From positions 372,001 through 436,000 of the forward strand of contig NZ_JACHBG010000002.1 in assembly GCF_014207095.1 (NCBI RefSeq): a DNA stretch of 64,000 nucleotides, given 5' to 3'. This document shows, piece by piece, positions 63,933 through 64,000 of the stretch; positions within the stretch are counted from its first letter, which is position 1; the number at the start of each line of letters is the position of its first letter. The translations under genes and the position numbers were made by a program. The notes below the pieces were generated by a model that made no database searches, had not been told where the DNA came from, and worked only from the letters and a program-made list of their open reading frames with translations. The stretch comes from Martinezella lusitana. GTDB lineage: Bacteria > Pseudomonadota > Alphaproteobacteria > Rhizobiales > Rhizobiaceae.

Positions 63933-64000
63933 ATGGCGATGACTGATGATTGCGATCTTCGGGCTTTGCTGCGGCTGATGGCATGGCTGTCGCCGGCGTT
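63933..64000 (+). CDS. ureF: Urease accessory protein UreF, cut by the window end
   Basis: Only the first 22 codons are present. They read MAMTDDCDLRALLRLMAWL followed by SPA, the typical UreF beginning (LLRLMAWLSPAFPVG-like). It starts 16 bases after ureE. UreF is a GTPase-activating-like partner of UreG in nickel loading. Confidence 0.85.
   Translation, partial: MAMTDDCDLRALLRLMAWLSPA

Noticed and set aside
1..64000. tRNA, rRNA, CRISPR arrays, insertion sequences or phage genes
   Set aside because: No cloverleaf, rRNA-like stretch, regularly spaced repeat, transposase or integrase was found on reading the intergenic gaps and proteins.

Overview
The window is a compact, GC-rich stretch of alphaproteobacterial chromosome. 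Protein content and gene order point to Rhizobiales, most likely Rhizobium or a close relative. Evidence includes the ChpT/CtrA/SciP cell-cycle regulators, an EipA (DUF1134) envelope protein, the rkpK-lpsL pair for UDP-glucuronate/UDP-galacturonate, a purA-rpoH neighbourhood, a Bra/Liv amino-acid ABC operon, and short palindromic intergenic repeats of the rhizobial RIME kind. I see no rRNA, tRNA, insertion sequence, prophage or CRISPR array. The species call is inference from remembered homologues, not from a search.

Layout. 0-10 kb: RND efflux pump, a beta-hydroxyacid dehydrogenase with a D-xylonate-type dehydratase, a PAS-GGDEF-EAL protein, and a YeiH-type transporter divergent from its LysR regulator. 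10-15 kb: a DeoR regulator divergent from a choline-kinase-like phosphotransferase and a dimethylglycine-dehydrogenase-like flavoprotein. 15-22 kb: housekeeping and small-molecule genes (ung, a YciB/IspZ-type septation protein, an MhqO/MhqD-like pair, an EamA transporter, RidA, a methyltransferase). 22-25 kb: lpsL and rkpK/ugd. 25-34 kb: purA, a large His/Glu/Pro-rich single-pass envelope protein, rpoH, two tandem paralogous exported proteins, a RluD-type pseudouridine synthase and a TrmH-type rRNA methylase. 34-41 kb: a coiled-coil membrane protein, eipA, chpT, a degenerate receiver protein, ctrA, a FliJ-like gene and sciP, a concentrated CtrA control locus with GANTC sites and a candidate CtrA box. 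41-50 kb: cysQ, then heterotetrameric sarcosine oxidase soxBDAG and a second dimethylglycine-dehydrogenase-like protein. 50-57 kb: livHMGF plus a small membrane protein and the binding protein, then a D-2-hydroxyacid dehydrogenase. 57-64 kb: urease operon ureD-A-(DUF1272)-B-(LprI-like)-(GT29-like)-C-(GGDEF)-E-F, with ureF cut by the window end.

How it works together. The sarcosine oxidase and dimethylglycine-dehydrogenase genes would strip N-methyl groups from betaine-derived compounds and feed one-carbon units to tetrahydrofolate, while the adjacent Bra-type transporter brings in amino acids and urease releases ammonia from urea. The CtrA module contains the phosphotransfer protein upstream of CtrA (ChpT), CtrA itself, a CtrA antagonist (SciP), a probable CtrA target (eipA) and a flagellar gene. 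The most unusual observation is that the small gene just before ureC carries the three hallmark motifs of GT29 sialyltransferases. The urease operon also contains four genes that are not classical urease genes, including a membrane diguanylate cyclase.
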